From Acidimicrobiales bacterium (GTDB taxonomy: Bacteria; Actinomycetota; Acidimicrobiia; Acidimicrobiales; JAVJTC01): a stretch of DNA of 64,000 nt. The position numbers were made by a program, and so were the translations under genes. Shown in pieces: positions 1 through 9,011 of the stretch (the first letter of the stretch is position 1; each line of letters begins with the position of its first letter). Below the pieces are notes generated by a model. That model ran no database searches and was not told the origin of the DNA. It was given only the letters and a program-made list of their open reading frames with translations. The DNA lies in assembly GCA_040219085.1 (NCBI GenBank), contig JAVJTC010000029.1, positions 62,001-126,000 of the forward strand, given 5' to 3'.

Positions 1-2
1 AC

Positions 3-428
3 ATGAGCAACGTCCGCATCATCATCAACCTCTGCATGAGCAACCTCTTCGACCGCCATCCCGGCCTCAAGATCGTCTCGGCTGAGAGCGGGATCGGGTG
101 GGTGCCGTTCATACTCGAGGCGCTCGAATACCAGTACGACGAGATGGTCACGGTGCCCGACGAGCTCTCCCATGCGCAGCGCCGGCCGCGTGAGTACTTC
201 ACCGATCACCTCTACGTCATGTGGTGGTTCGAGCAGTCCGGACCGGCCAAGCTCATCGCCGATATCGGCGTGAACAACGTCCTCGTCGAGACCGACGTCC
301 CGCACCCGACCTGCCTGTACCCGACCGCCCGGGCCCACTTCGCGAAGGTGCTCGCCGACGTCGACGAGCACACGAAACGCCGCGTCCTGCAGGACAACGC
401 GGCCGAGTTGTACCGCATCGAACTCTGA
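3..428 (+). CDS. Amidohydrolase family protein, C-terminal part (cut by window edge)
   Basis: The reading frame is open from the window edge, so only the last ~141 residues are seen. They match the C-terminal part of the amidohydrolase-2 (COG2159) TIM-barrel hydrolases/decarboxylases: a segment on the protein's own peer residues (FDRHPGLKIVSAESG), then VETDVPHPT, whose Asp is the usual last metal or catalytic ligand, and an NAAELYRI ending typical of the family. The substrate cannot be told; relatives act on carboxylated aromatic or metal-dependent hydrolase substrates. The ATG at 3 is probably internal rather than the true start. A 53-nt gap separates it from the next gene on the same strand. 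Confidence 0.75.
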   Translation: MSNVRIIINLCMSNLFDRHPGLKIVSAESGIGWVPFILEALEYQYDEMVTVPDELSHAQRRPREYFTDHLYVMWWFEQSGPAKLIADIGVNNVLVETDVPHPTCLYPTARAHFAKVLADVDEHTKRRVLQDNAAELYRIEL

Positions 429-481
429 CGTCGCGGAGCGTCCGGCCGCCTGGTCGCTGACGAACCAATAGGGTTCCCGAG

Positions 482-1828
482 ATGAATTCCGGAGACCTGC
501 CACTCGACGCCACGTCTGTCGACATGGCTCGCCGTCCCGCAGCGGTGAGCCTGAACGGCTTCGTCCTCGAGGGACTATGTGACGTCGATGCACTGGCCGA
601 CGCGGTCACCGCGATCCAGGACGACCGCCCCGAACTGCGGTCCCGGCTCGTCGATGCCGGCACCCTGGTGTCGAAGGGGTATGCATGGCGGCCGGGGGCG
701 CCCGCCGAACCGCGGATCGTGGACCTGGGGGACCTGGACGACTTCGGCCGGGACTACTCGGCCGTCATCGACCGGATCTTCGATCGACAGTGCACATGGG
801 ACCTGCGAACCCATCGTCCCTTCGAGGTCACGATCGCCCGATTGAGTGGCGAGAAGACCTTCCTCTCCCTGGACCTGCACCATGCGGTCGGCGATGCCGA
901 GACGAACTTCTCGTGCGTGAAGGCGATTCTCGCCGGTTACCACCTGCGCGTGACGGGCACCAACCCCGAGTGGGCGCGCCGCGACAGCCTCGCCAGCACC
1001 GCGGGTACCGCGAGGGCGAAGGCGGCGAGTTTCACCACCGTGGTGAAATACCTCCGCGAGTTCGCGCAGACCTACCCCGCCGACCGACTCACCCGGGCCC
1101 ACGGGACCAGCGGGGCCCAAAGGGAACGGATCGCCGCGCGGGTGACCATCGACGACCCTGAGATCCAACGGACGATCCGCGAGCGCGCACGGGCGCAAGG
1201 TGCGACCATCACCGACCTCACACTCGCTGCGACGATGCGGGCCATCGCCACATGGAACCGCTCCAACGGCGCGGACGTCGACGTGCAGCGCGGGGCGATC
1301 GCCGTCAACCGGCGCAGCGCCGGCGGCCGTGGGAACAACGAGATCAGCATGGTCGTGGCCGCCAGCCTCAGCCGGGACCTCGACGACCGTGATGCGCTCA
1401 TGGGGAACCTGGCTGCACAGCGCATCCACGGTCTCGAGCTCGGTATCGACGGGGGGCTTGCCAACGCGCTGCGCAACGTGACGACGCTCAGCACCCTGCG
1501 ACCCCTGCACGTCATCGCCGAGAGGCGGGCTGCCTCTCGAACCGGTCCTCCCGGAACGGCCATGTTGACCAACGTCGGGGTTCTGTGGCCCGAGATCGTC
1601 GACGGTCGACCGACTGCACGGTCATTCCTGGCTGAGGCCGGTGGGCTACGACTCGTCGACATCGTCGTCGTTCCCAACCTCGACTCCTCGGGCGCGTTGA
1701 TGCTGATCCCGATGACCTTCAACGGCAGGTTCCAGGTAGTGGTCGCAGGGAACACGGCCAGGATCCGACAAGAGGAGCTGAACGCTCTGACCGATCTCGT
1801 GGCCGACGAGATCGTCGCCTACGCCTGA
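482..1828 (+). CDS. Condensation-domain-fold acyltransferase-like protein
   Basis: A 448-residue protein with LDLHHAVGDA at about residues 135-144, the HHxxxD(G) signature of the condensation/acyltransferase superfamily (NRPS C domains, PapA, WS/DGAT-like enzymes); the final Gly of the motif is Ala here. Later blocks (VNRRSAGGRGNNEISM at ~275-290 and a TNVGVLWPE segment) fit the second lobe. It is a stand-alone domain with no carrier protein or adenylation domain nearby, so it probably transfers an acyl group to a small alcohol or amine rather than belonging to an NRPS. The preceding amidohydrolase lies 53 nt upstream on the same strand, so co-transcription is possible. The substrate is unknown. 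Confidence 0.6.
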   Translation: MNSGDLPLDATSVDMARRPAAVSLNGFVLEGLCDVDALADAVTAIQDDRPELRSRLVDAGTLVSKGYAWRPGAPAEPRIVDLGDLDDFGRDYSAVIDRIFDRQCTWDLRTHRPFEVTIARLSGEKTFLSLDLHHAVGDAETNFSCVKAILAGYHLRVTGTNPEWARRDSLASTAGTARAKAASFTTVVKYLREFAQTYPADRLTRAHGTSGAQRERIAARVTIDDPEIQRTIRERARAQGATITDLTLAATMRAIATWNRSNGADVDVQRGAIAVNRRSAGGRGNNEISMVVAASLSRDLDDRDALMGNLAAQRIHGLELGIDGGLANALRNVTTLSTLRPLHVIAERRAASRTGPPGTAMLTNVGVLWPEIVDGRPTARSFLAEAGGLRLVDIVVVPNLDSSGALMLIPMTFNGRFQVVVAGNTARIRQEELNALTDLVADEIVAYA

Positions 1829-2151
1829 CGGAAGCTGCTCACTCTACCCGTCCAGGGTTCGCCGACTCCGACGAGCGGAACGATCCACAACCCTCTGTCT
1901 CTAGTAGAGGTCGATGGTCGCTCCAGAGGGGGTCGCATGCCCTGCCCCGGCCCATCAATTCTGATGATTTTCTGACATCACCTATGGCTACGGAGCGTGG
2001 TCGACGTCATAATGAGACCGTTCGTCGGCCACTCTGCGTGGTGCGGCGGGAGGAAGGCTACGAGCCGTCACCGAAGTTGGTCGCCGATCGGTGGGCGGGG
2101 AGCCAGGGCGAAACCGATCCTCATCCACACCCACGGAAACGGATCACGCTC
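1829..2151 (+). other. 323-bp gene-free stretch upstream of the surface protein
   Basis: No coding sequence is convincing here, although the frame of the next gene stays open back to 1984. Two weak elements are visible: a short hairpin CTCT-AGT-AGAG at 1899-1909, possibly ending the upstream transcript, and an AT-rich patch at 1954-1980 that is unusual for this GC-rich DNA and holds a TGATG/CATCA inverted repeat (1962-1966 and 1976-1980). The patch is a plausible promoter or operator for the surface protein. I see no clear -35/-10 pair. Confidence 0.4.
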
Positions 2152-5100
2152 ATGAGGATCGGCTTCAACTCTCTGGCCCGCACCGCCCGCCTGCTGATGG
2201 CGTTCGCCATGCTCTCTGTCGTCGTGGTCGTTGCGGACACATCGGTTAACGCCTCGACTGCACTCGCCGACGCCACCCAGACGGCGGTCGTCTCTCCCTG
2301 CATCGACGCTGACACCGACGGATGCCGCGTCATCACCGTGCACAAGGTCGGCGACCAGGACGGCGTCGACACTCCGGGCGACATCGCCAACGACGGCATC
2401 GGCGACGCCGGGGTCTTCGACGGAGGCGGTCGTGTCGTCGACGGCTCGGACCTCAGCGGAGCGACCTTCGAGATCACCGGCAACGGCATCACCGATGGCG
2501 ACGACATCCAGTGCACCACCGGCGGGGACGGCGAGTGCCAGTTCATCGTGCCCGACGGAAACGGCTACTCGGTCACCGAGGTCTCCGCACCGACCGGCTT
2601 CAACACGTTCTCGACCTTCGCCTACGGGCAGGGCAGCGGCGATGTCGGCGACGTCGACGCCTACCTCCCCCGCGCCGTCCGTGACGACGACTCCGATCGG
2701 GACCTGTACTTCGTCAACCGGCGCAACAACCCGGCGCTGCCCACTTCGTGCGGGGTGGATGTTGCGCTCGTCTTCGACAGGTCCGGTTCGATCGGCTCGA
2801 GCGGGTTCACCGAGAACTTCAAGACCGCCGGCAAGGACTTCGTCGAGGCGCTGAGCGGGACCAACTCGAACATCGCGCTCATCTCGTTCAGCGCGTCGGC
2901 GACCCTGAACCAGAACTACCTGAACGTCGGCGTCGAGGACGGCGCCAACGAGATCGAACTCAAGAGCGACATCGATGCAATCTATGCGTCCACCGGCGGC
3001 GGAACGAACTGGGACGACGCCTTCGACGTCGTCGCCGGCCTCGCCACCACACCGGACCTCGTCGTCTTCCTCACCGATGGGAATCCCACGGTCTACGCGA
3101 ACGGCTCGGGCAGCTCCAGCACCGTCTCGATCATCGACGTCGAGGAGGCGGCGCAGTCAGCAAACTCGGTGAAGGCGAAGGGGAGCCGAGTCATCGCGTT
3201 CGGGATCCTCCCGAGCAGCGGCGGCTCGACCAACCCGGTCAACCTCGCGACCATCTCCGGGCCCACACAGAACTCCGACTGGTTCACGTCGGCCAACTCG
3301 AGCGCGCTTCAGACCTTCCTGGCCGAACTCGCCGTCGACCTGTGCGCCCCCTCGGTGTCGGCCACCAAGGTGGTCCCCGACGCCCAGGGCAACCTGGTCC
3401 CCGCGGCCGGATGGGACTTCACCGGCTACTTCGACGGGTTCACCACACCGGCCGTCCCTGCGACGGTCGACAGCCCGCCGGGGCTCCAGTCGCCCATCGA
3501 CCAGACGACTGCCGGCTCCGGCATCGTCACCTGGGAGTGGAACCAGGACCTCGGTACGACGGTGGACTTCACGATCACCGAAGACCTCGCGTCCCAGGCC
3601 GGCTACGTCCTCGACGCCATCTCGTGCACCGATCAGAACGGCCCACTCGCAGACAATGACGTGACCGTCGACCTCGACGGAACCTCGGTGACCGTCACCG
3701 TTGCCAACGATGCGATCGTGAACTGCCAGTTCGTCAACCGCCTCACACCCGCAGGAGTGAAGATCGTCAAGACCGCCGGGACCGCAGCCGACGGAGCAGC
3801 GTTCGAGGTGACCGGGCCGTACCCGGCCGACGTGACCTACACATACGTCATCACGAACACCGGCGACACCAACCTCGCCGACATCGTGATCGTCGACGAC
3901 CTCGGGACTCCCGGCGACGGAGGCGATGACGTCACCATCGACTCGTCGAACTGCACCGAGATCGACGACCTCCCGGCAAGTGGCCTGGCGCCGGATGCCA
4001 GCGTGACATGCACCCTGGTCCTCCCGATCTCCGCCGACACGACCAACGTCGCGACGGTCACCGCCAACCCCGTGGACGACCAGGGCGACGATCGCGCTGA
4101 CCTCGACGATGTCACCGACGACGACAGCGCAGTCGTGACCATCTCCGCCTCACCCGACATCGCGATCGACAAGACCGTCTACCCAGGCCACGACTCCGGC
4201 CTCACATGTCAGGGCGAGGACCTGATCACCGTGGACCTCGGGTCCGATGTGACCTACTGCTTCACCGTCGAAAACACCGGCGACACGGACCTCGACGTGG
4301 GCGACATCACCGATACGACGCTCGGAGTCACCATCTCCGTCGATCTCGTGCTGAGCCCCGGCCAGTCGGTCACGAAGTTCGTGGAGACGACCGTCACGAC
4401 GCTCACCGGCGACGACGACGGAAACGACGGGCGCCTCACGAACACGGCATCCGTGTCCGGCAACCCCGTCGACGACCAGGGCAACGACCTCCCCGGCATC
4501 GACGACGTGACTGACGACGACACCGCGGCGGTGGACCCGACCGATCCGGACATCGCGATCGACAAGACCGTCTACCTCGGCCACGACTCCGGCGCCGGTT
4601 GCCCGGGATCGGAGCTCGCCACAGCGGACTCCGGTGAAGCCGTCACCTACTGCTTCACCGTCACCAACACCGGCGGCACCTACCTCGAGGCCGTCACCAT
4701 CGACGACGCCGACCTCGGCATCGACCAGGCCGACATGACCATCCTCGCCGGCGACCTGTTCCTCGCCCCGGGCGAATCGGTCACCCTCTACTACCAGACC
4801 GCCATCGACGGCGACCTCACCAACACCGCCCTCGCCACCGGCAACCCCGTCGACGCAGAGGGGACCGACATCCCCGACGTCGACAACCCGACCGACGATG
4901 ACGACGCGGAAGTCGTCGACCCGGAGCCTGCGCTCGAACTGGCGAAGACCGTCTACGTCGGCCACGACGACGGGGCTTCGTGCTCCGCCGCAGGCGGCGG
5001 TGACGAACTCGTCACCGGTGGCGCCGGGCTTGCCGTGACCTACTGCTTCGTGGTCACGAACACCGGCGACACCCACCTCGCCGACGTGACGGTGGACGAT

Positions 5101-7407
5101 CCCGACGTGCCAGGGCTGATCCTCGTCGCCGACGCGGCCAACGTCGATCCTCTCCCCGTCGGTCAGTCCGCCGTCTTCTACGGCGAGACAACCATCGAGG
5201 GGGACCTGACCAACACCGCGACGGCGAGCGGCGATCCCGTCGATGACGAGGGCACGCCGATACCTGGCGAGGACCCGGTGGGCGACGACGACTCCGCAGA
5301 GGTCGCCGAGGTGTCGGCCGCGATCGATCTCGACAAGCGCGTGTTCGTCGGTCACGACGCAGGGGCGTCGTGTGACAACGCGCTCAAGTCGATCCTGGTG
5401 GGCGACGACGTCGACATCACCTACTGCTTCACCGTCACCAACACGAGCGCCGGAATCGTGCACCTCGACGACATCGTCGTCCAGGACTCGACGTTCGGTT
5501 GGAGCTACGGCGACGGCGGTACCGACGAGCTGACGGCGAGGGCGGACCTCTCGGACACGCCCCCGCTGGCACCCGGTGAGGCGATCGTGCTGTTCATCGA
5601 GACGACCGGTGGAACCGAGGACGTGACCAACGACGCCACGGCGACAGCGAACCCGACCGACTCCGAGGGTACGGACCTGCCCGGGGTCGAGGACCCCTCC
5701 GACGACAGCTCGGCCGAGGTCGACGTGGTCGATCCCGACATCGAGATCACGAAGACCGTCTACTTCGGCACCGAGGATCCGGTTACGGGTTGCCCCGGTA
5801 GCGACTCCGTCGTCGCCCAACTCGGGGACTCCGTCACCTACTGCTTCGTCGTGACCAACACCGGCGACACCCACCTCGCCGACGTCACGGTGGACGATCC
5901 GGACCTCGGGATCAACGAAGCGGACATGACCCCGGTCACCGGAGGCGCTCCGCTCGCGCCGGGCGAATCCCTCACCCTCGCCTACGTCGCGACCGTCGAA
6001 GGCGACCTGGCCAACACGGCGGTCGCCGGTGGAACCCCGACCGATCCCGACGGCGGGGAGATCCCCGGCGCCGAAGATCCCAGTGACGACGACACCGCTG
6101 ACGTCGACGAGGTCTCTCCCTCGATCGAGATCTCGAAAACCGTCGCTGCGGGCCACGCTTCGGACAATTGCCCCGGGGACGAAACCCTGACCGGCGGTTC
6201 CGGCCTCGCGATCACCTATTGCTTCGTCGTGACGAACACGGGCGACACCCACCTCATCGTGTCCGAGGTGATCGACGGCGATCTCGGCGTCACATTGCCG
6301 CTACCGGCTCCGAGCCAGCTCCTCGCTCCGGGTGACTCGGTCACCCTGCGGTACGAGACGCTCCTCGAGGCTGACCTCGTCAACACCGCCGACGTCGTCG
6401 GCAACCCTGTCGACGAGCAGGGCGAGGACCTTCCCGACATCGACGATGTCGACGACGAGGACTTCGCAGCCGTGAACCTTGTGTCGCCGTCGATCAGCCT
6501 CGCGAAGACCGTGTACGCCGGCCACGACGGCGGAGCCGGATGCCCGGGAACCGAACTCGTGACAGGACCGAACGGCACCGAGGTGACGTACTGCTTCGCA
6601 ATCACGAACACGGGCGACGTCGCCCTCTCGCAGTTGGTGCTGCGCGATCTCGACCTCGAGATCATCATCGTCCTACCGGTGACTCTCGCCCCCGGCGACA
6701 CCATTGTCCGTCATGTGACCCGCACGATCGACGGCGACCTGTTGAACACCGCCGTCGTGACCGGTGTGGCCGTCGACGGCAACGGGAACACCATTCCGGG
6801 CACCGACACCGTCCGCGACACCGACACCGCGCGCGTCAACGAGGTCGAAGCCGTCGTCGAGCTGTCCAAGACCGTCTACGCCGGCCACGACGCCGGCGCG
6901 TCCTGCACCGGGTCCGAAGAAATCACGGTGGACGCCGGCACCGACGTCACGTACTGCTTCGAGGTCGTGAACCTCAGCACGGGCGGCCTCCTCCTCGATG
7001 ACATCCGGATCGCCGACGACACGCTTGGCATCACCGAAGCCGACATGACGATCCTCACGGAGCTGTCGGATTCACTCCCGCTTGCTCCCGGCGAACGGGT
7101 CGTCCTGTTCTACGAGACCGTCGCCGACGAGGACCTGGTGAACGTCGCAACTGCGACGGGAACGCCGACCGAGCCCGGCGGTGAACCGCTGACCGGGCCC
7201 GAGCCACCCACCGACACCGACGACGCCACCGTCGCCATCGCAGTCGATGATGTCGAGGTTCTTCCCGAGGTCGTCGACCGTCCGACCGGTCCACTGGCGT
7301 TCACCGGCATGGACAGCATGGCGCTGGCGCTGTTCGGCTCGGCTCTGGCGGCGGCGGGGGCGATCCTCGTCGCAGCGACCCGACGCCGACGGGGTGAAGC
7401 CACCTGA
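2152..7407 (+). CDS. Wall-anchored vWA / DUF11-repeat surface protein with LAFTG sorting signal
   Basis: A secreted 1751-residue protein. The start at 2152 is chosen because it begins a normal signal peptide (MRIGFNSLARTARLLMAF...); the frame is open upstream but that part is hydrophilic. Domain order: a SpaA/Cna-B-like segment (~100-163), a von Willebrand A domain (~203-396) with MIDAS motif DRSGSIG, a linker domain (~400-535), a DUF11-type domain (~536-663), then eight related DUF11-type repeats of ~120-138 residues, each with a paired Cys pattern and an Asp-rich end. The tail LAFTG (1715-1719), a hydrophobic segment and RRRR form a cell-wall sorting signal of the LAXTG kind used by class E sortases. 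The role is probably adhesion or a stalk-like surface structure; the ligand is unknown. No sortase gene is in the window. Confidence 0.85.
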   Translation: MRIGFNSLARTARLLMAFAMLSVVVVVADTSVNASTALADATQTAVVSPCIDADTDGCRVITVHKVGDQDGVDTPGDIANDGIGDAGVFDGGGRVVDGSDLSGATFEITGNGITDGDDIQCTTGGDGECQFIVPDGNGYSVTEVSAPTGFNTFSTFAYGQGSGDVGDVDAYLPRAVRDDDSDRDLYFVNRRNNPALPTSCGVDVALVFDRSGSIGSSGFTENFKTAGKDFVEALSGTNSNIALISFSASATLNQNYLNVGVEDGANEIELKSDIDAIYASTGGGTNWDDAFDVVAGLATTPDLVVFLTDGNPTVYANGSGSSSTVSIIDVEEAAQSANSVKAKGSRVIAFGILPSSGGSTNPVNLATISGPTQNSDWFTSANSSALQTFLAELAVDLCAPSVSATKVVPDAQGNLVPAAGWDFTGYFDGFTTPAVPATVDSPPGLQSPIDQTTAGSGIVTWEWNQDLGTTVDFTITEDLASQAGYVLDAISCTDQNGPLADNDVTVDLDGTSVTVTVANDAIVNCQFVNRLTPAGVKIVKTAGTAADGAAFEVTGPYPADVTYTYVITNTGDTNLADIVIVDDLGTPGDGGDDVTIDSSNCTEIDDLPASGLAPDASVTCTLVLPISADTTNVATVTANPVDDQGDDRADLDDVTDDDSAVVTISASPDIAIDKTVYPGHDSGLTCQGEDLITVDLGSDVTYCFTVENTGDTDLDVGDITDTTLGVTISVDLVLSPGQSVTKFVETTVTTLTGDDDGNDGRLTNTASVSGNPVDDQGNDLPGIDDVTDDDTAAVDPTDPDIAIDKTVYLGHDSGAGCPGSELATADSGEAVTYCFTVTNTGGTYLEAVTIDDADLGIDQADMTILAGDLFLAPGESVTLYYQTAIDGDLTNTALATGNPVDAEGTDIPDVDNPTDDDDAEVVDPEPALELAKTVYVGHDDGASCSAAGGGDELVTGGAGLAVTYCFVVTNTGDTHLADVTVDDPDVPGLILVADAANVDPLPVGQSAVFYGETTIEGDLTNTATASGDPVDDEGTPIPGEDPVGDDDSAEVAEVSAAIDLDKRVFVGHDAGASCDNALKSILVGDDVDITYCFTVTNTSAGIVHLDDIVVQDSTFGWSYGDGGTDELTARADLSDTPPLAPGEAIVLFIETTGGTEDVTNDATATANPTDSEGTDLPGVEDPSDDSSAEVDVVDPDIEITKTVYFGTEDPVTGCPGSDSVVAQLGDSVTYCFVVTNTGDTHLADVTVDDPDLGINEADMTPVTGGAPLAPGESLTLAYVATVEGDLANTAVAGGTPTDPDGGEIPGAEDPSDDDTADVDEVSPSIEISKTVAAGHASDNCPGDETLTGGSGLAITYCFVVTNTGDTHLIVSEVIDGDLGVTLPLPAPSQLLAPGDSVTLRYETLLEADLVNTADVVGNPVDEQGEDLPDIDDVDDEDFAAVNLVSPSISLAKTVYAGHDGGAGCPGTELVTGPNGTEVTYCFAITNTGDVALSQLVLRDLDLEIIIVLPVTLAPGDTIVRHVTRTIDGDLLNTAVVTGVAVDGNGNTIPGTDTVRDTDTARVNEVEAVVELSKTVYAGHDAGASCTGSEEITVDAGTDVTYCFEVVNLSTGGLLLDDIRIADDTLGITEADMTILTELSDSLPLAPGERVVLFYETVADEDLVNVATATGTPTEPGGEPLTGPEPPTDTDDATVAIAVDDVEVLPEVVDRPTGPLAFTGMDSMALALFGSALAAAGAILVAATRRRRGEAT
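4156..7239 (+). repeat. Eight tandem coding repeats (~363-415 bp each) in the surface protein
   Basis: Repeat units begin near 4159, 4549, 4930, 5322, 5737, 6121, 6490 and 6853. Each opens with a variant of (D/S)IxIxKTVYxGHDxGAxC, continues with VTYCFVVTNTGDTHL, LAPGESV and DLxNTAxAxGxPVD, and closes with an Asp-rich strip (DDVTDDDxA) that could bind calcium. Units have diverged in sequence but not in layout, so the array is old rather than a recent slippage product. The KTVYxGHD openings are the best anchors for aligning the units. Confidence 0.85.
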
Positions 7408-7424
7408 CCACCCGTCGAGCGGAC

Positions 7425-9005
7425 CTACGGCGCCCCTCGCACCCACTCGCGCAGGACGAACTTCTGGATCTTGCCGCTGGCGGTCTTGGGGAGTTCGTCG
7501 ACGAGCTCGAGACGCTCGGGGTACTTCTGGCGAGCGATGTGCCGGGTCTCCAGATAGGCGGTGAGGTCCGCCAGCGTCGGTGATTCGCCGGCCATCGGCA
7601 CGACAAAGGCGCACGCACGCTCGGTCATGACCGGGTCCGCCATCGCGACCACCGCCACCTCCTTGACGGCGGGGTGGCCGTACAGGAGGTCCTCGACCTC
7701 CTTCGCGCTGATGTTCTCGCCACCCCGGATGATGATGTCCTTCAGCCGTCCCCGGATCGTGACCGCCCCGTCGGCGTCCATCGACGCGAGATCACCGGTA
7801 CGGAACCAGCCGTCGTCGGTGAAAGCGGCGTCGTTGAGCGAGGGGTCCAGGTAGCCGCCGAACACCTCGGGCCCCCGGGCGAGGAGTTCCCCAACGCCGT
7901 GGCCGTCGGGGTGGTCGATCCGGCACTCGATCGGACCGATCGGTCGCCCGTCCGTCTCGGCGGCTATCCGCTCATCGTCGTCGGGGCGGCCACACGTCAC
8001 CGTCGAGAACTCCGAGGACCCGTAGATCCGCACCACGGCGGCATCGAGGACCCGGCGGGCCTGACGGACGAGATCCGGTGGGACGTCGGCGCCGCCACAC
8101 GCGAACGCGGCGATCGGGCACTCCCCCGGGTCGGTCACGTAGTCGTCCACCAGCCCCTGGAGGAACGGTGTCGCCCCGATCGTGAAACGACACGACTCGG
8201 CGTCCACGAGCTGCCGGCACGCGACGGGGTCCCAGGTATCGAGGAGCACCGCCTTGGCGCCCAGCATCGCGGGTAGGAGCACGGCGTAGAGGAACCCCGA
8301 GACGTGGGTGACGGGCGACATTCCGAGGACCGTCGATGTCTCGTCGAGACCGAAGAGCTCGATGATCGAGCGGTTCTCGTAGTCCAGGTTGCGATGGTCG
8401 TGCAGAACGCCCTTGGGGTCGGCGGTCGTCCCCGATGTGTAGAGGAGCAGCGCGATCCTCTCCGCACTCCCCCGGTCTTCGACGTCCGGCTCGGCTGCCA
8501 GCAGGTCGTCGAATGGGACGAAGCCATCGGGCAAGGGACCCTGCGGACGAACGACGACCACGACTGGCGGGACGTCGATGTCGGCGAGGACATCGCGGAT
8601 CATCGCGACGTGGTCGTGACCACGGAACCAGTGCGGCACGACGAGCGCCCGCGGGCGGGCCTGGTCGACGATGAAGGAGAGCTCGTGCTCCCGGTAGATG
8701 GGGATCACCGGGTTGACGACCGCACCGGCGCGGGCGACCGCGTGGATGACGACGCTCGCCTCCCACCAGTTCGGCAGCTGGAGCAGCGCGACGTCGCCGG
8801 GTTCGACCCCGAGGCGCCGCAGGCCGCCGACCACCCGGGTGACCCTGTCGAACAGGTCGCCGTAGCTGATGCGTTCCCCGGCGTCGACGATCGCCGTCAC
8901 GTCCGCGCATCGAGCTGCGGCGTCGGCGACGTAGGAGCCGATGGTTCTCTCGCTGAACAGATCGGCCCACTGCGACCTGTCGACCTGGTGGGTCGCCTCG
9001 ATCAC
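7425..9005 (-). CDS. AMP-dependent acyl-CoA synthetase/ligase
   Basis: A 526-residue ANL-superfamily enzyme that activates a carboxylic acid as acyl-AMP and then acyl-CoA. The P-loop-like motif LLYTSGTTADPKGVLHDH (~residue 175-192), the YGSSE motif, the hinge TGDLASMD and the catalytic lysine motif KTASGKIQKF near the C-terminus are all present. It resembles the FadD13/cyclohexanecarboxylate-CoA ligase group, but the exact acid is unknown. It is the last gene of a tight minus-strand set (SDR, NTF2-like, acyl-CoA dehydrogenase, this ligase; 6-nt gap to the dehydrogenase), which points to activation then oxidation of a fatty or alicyclic acid. Confidence 0.85.
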   Translation of the reverse strand: MIEATHQVDRSQWADLFSERTIGSYVADAAARCADVTAIVDAGERISYGDLFDRVTRVVGGLRRLGVEPGDVALLQLPNWWEASVVIHAVARAGAVVNPVIPIYREHELSFIVDQARPRALVVPHWFRGHDHVAMIRDVLADIDVPPVVVVVRPQGPLPDGFVPFDDLLAAEPDVEDRGSAERIALLLYTSGTTADPKGVLHDHRNLDYENRSIIELFGLDETSTVLGMSPVTHVSGFLYAVLLPAMLGAKAVLLDTWDPVACRQLVDAESCRFTIGATPFLQGLVDDYVTDPGECPIAAFACGGADVPPDLVRQARRVLDAAVVRIYGSSEFSTVTCGRPDDDERIAAETDGRPIGPIECRIDHPDGHGVGELLARGPEVFGGYLDPSLNDAAFTDDGWFRTGDLASMDADGAVTIRGRLKDIIIRGGENISAKEVEDLLYGHPAVKEVAVVAMADPVMTERACAFVVPMAGESPTLADLTAYLETRHIARQKYPERLELVDELPKTASGKIQKFVLREWVRGAP

Positions 9006-9011
9006 GGCGGC

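Noticed and set aside
1896-1910. Hairpin CTCT-AGT-AGAG as a terminator
   Set aside because: Only four base pairs in each arm and no T-run; too weak to call a terminator.
4150-6252. A 700-codon minus-strand open frame inside the surface protein gene
   Set aside because: It mirrors the repetitive GC-rich codons of the plus-strand repeats; composition is low-complexity (Gly/Val/Asp/Arg) with no domain.
4156-7239. CRISPR-like or DNA-level satellite interpretation of the surface-protein repeats
   Set aside because: The period of 363-415 bp varies, the similarity is at protein level and the units are in frame, so they are protein domain repeats.
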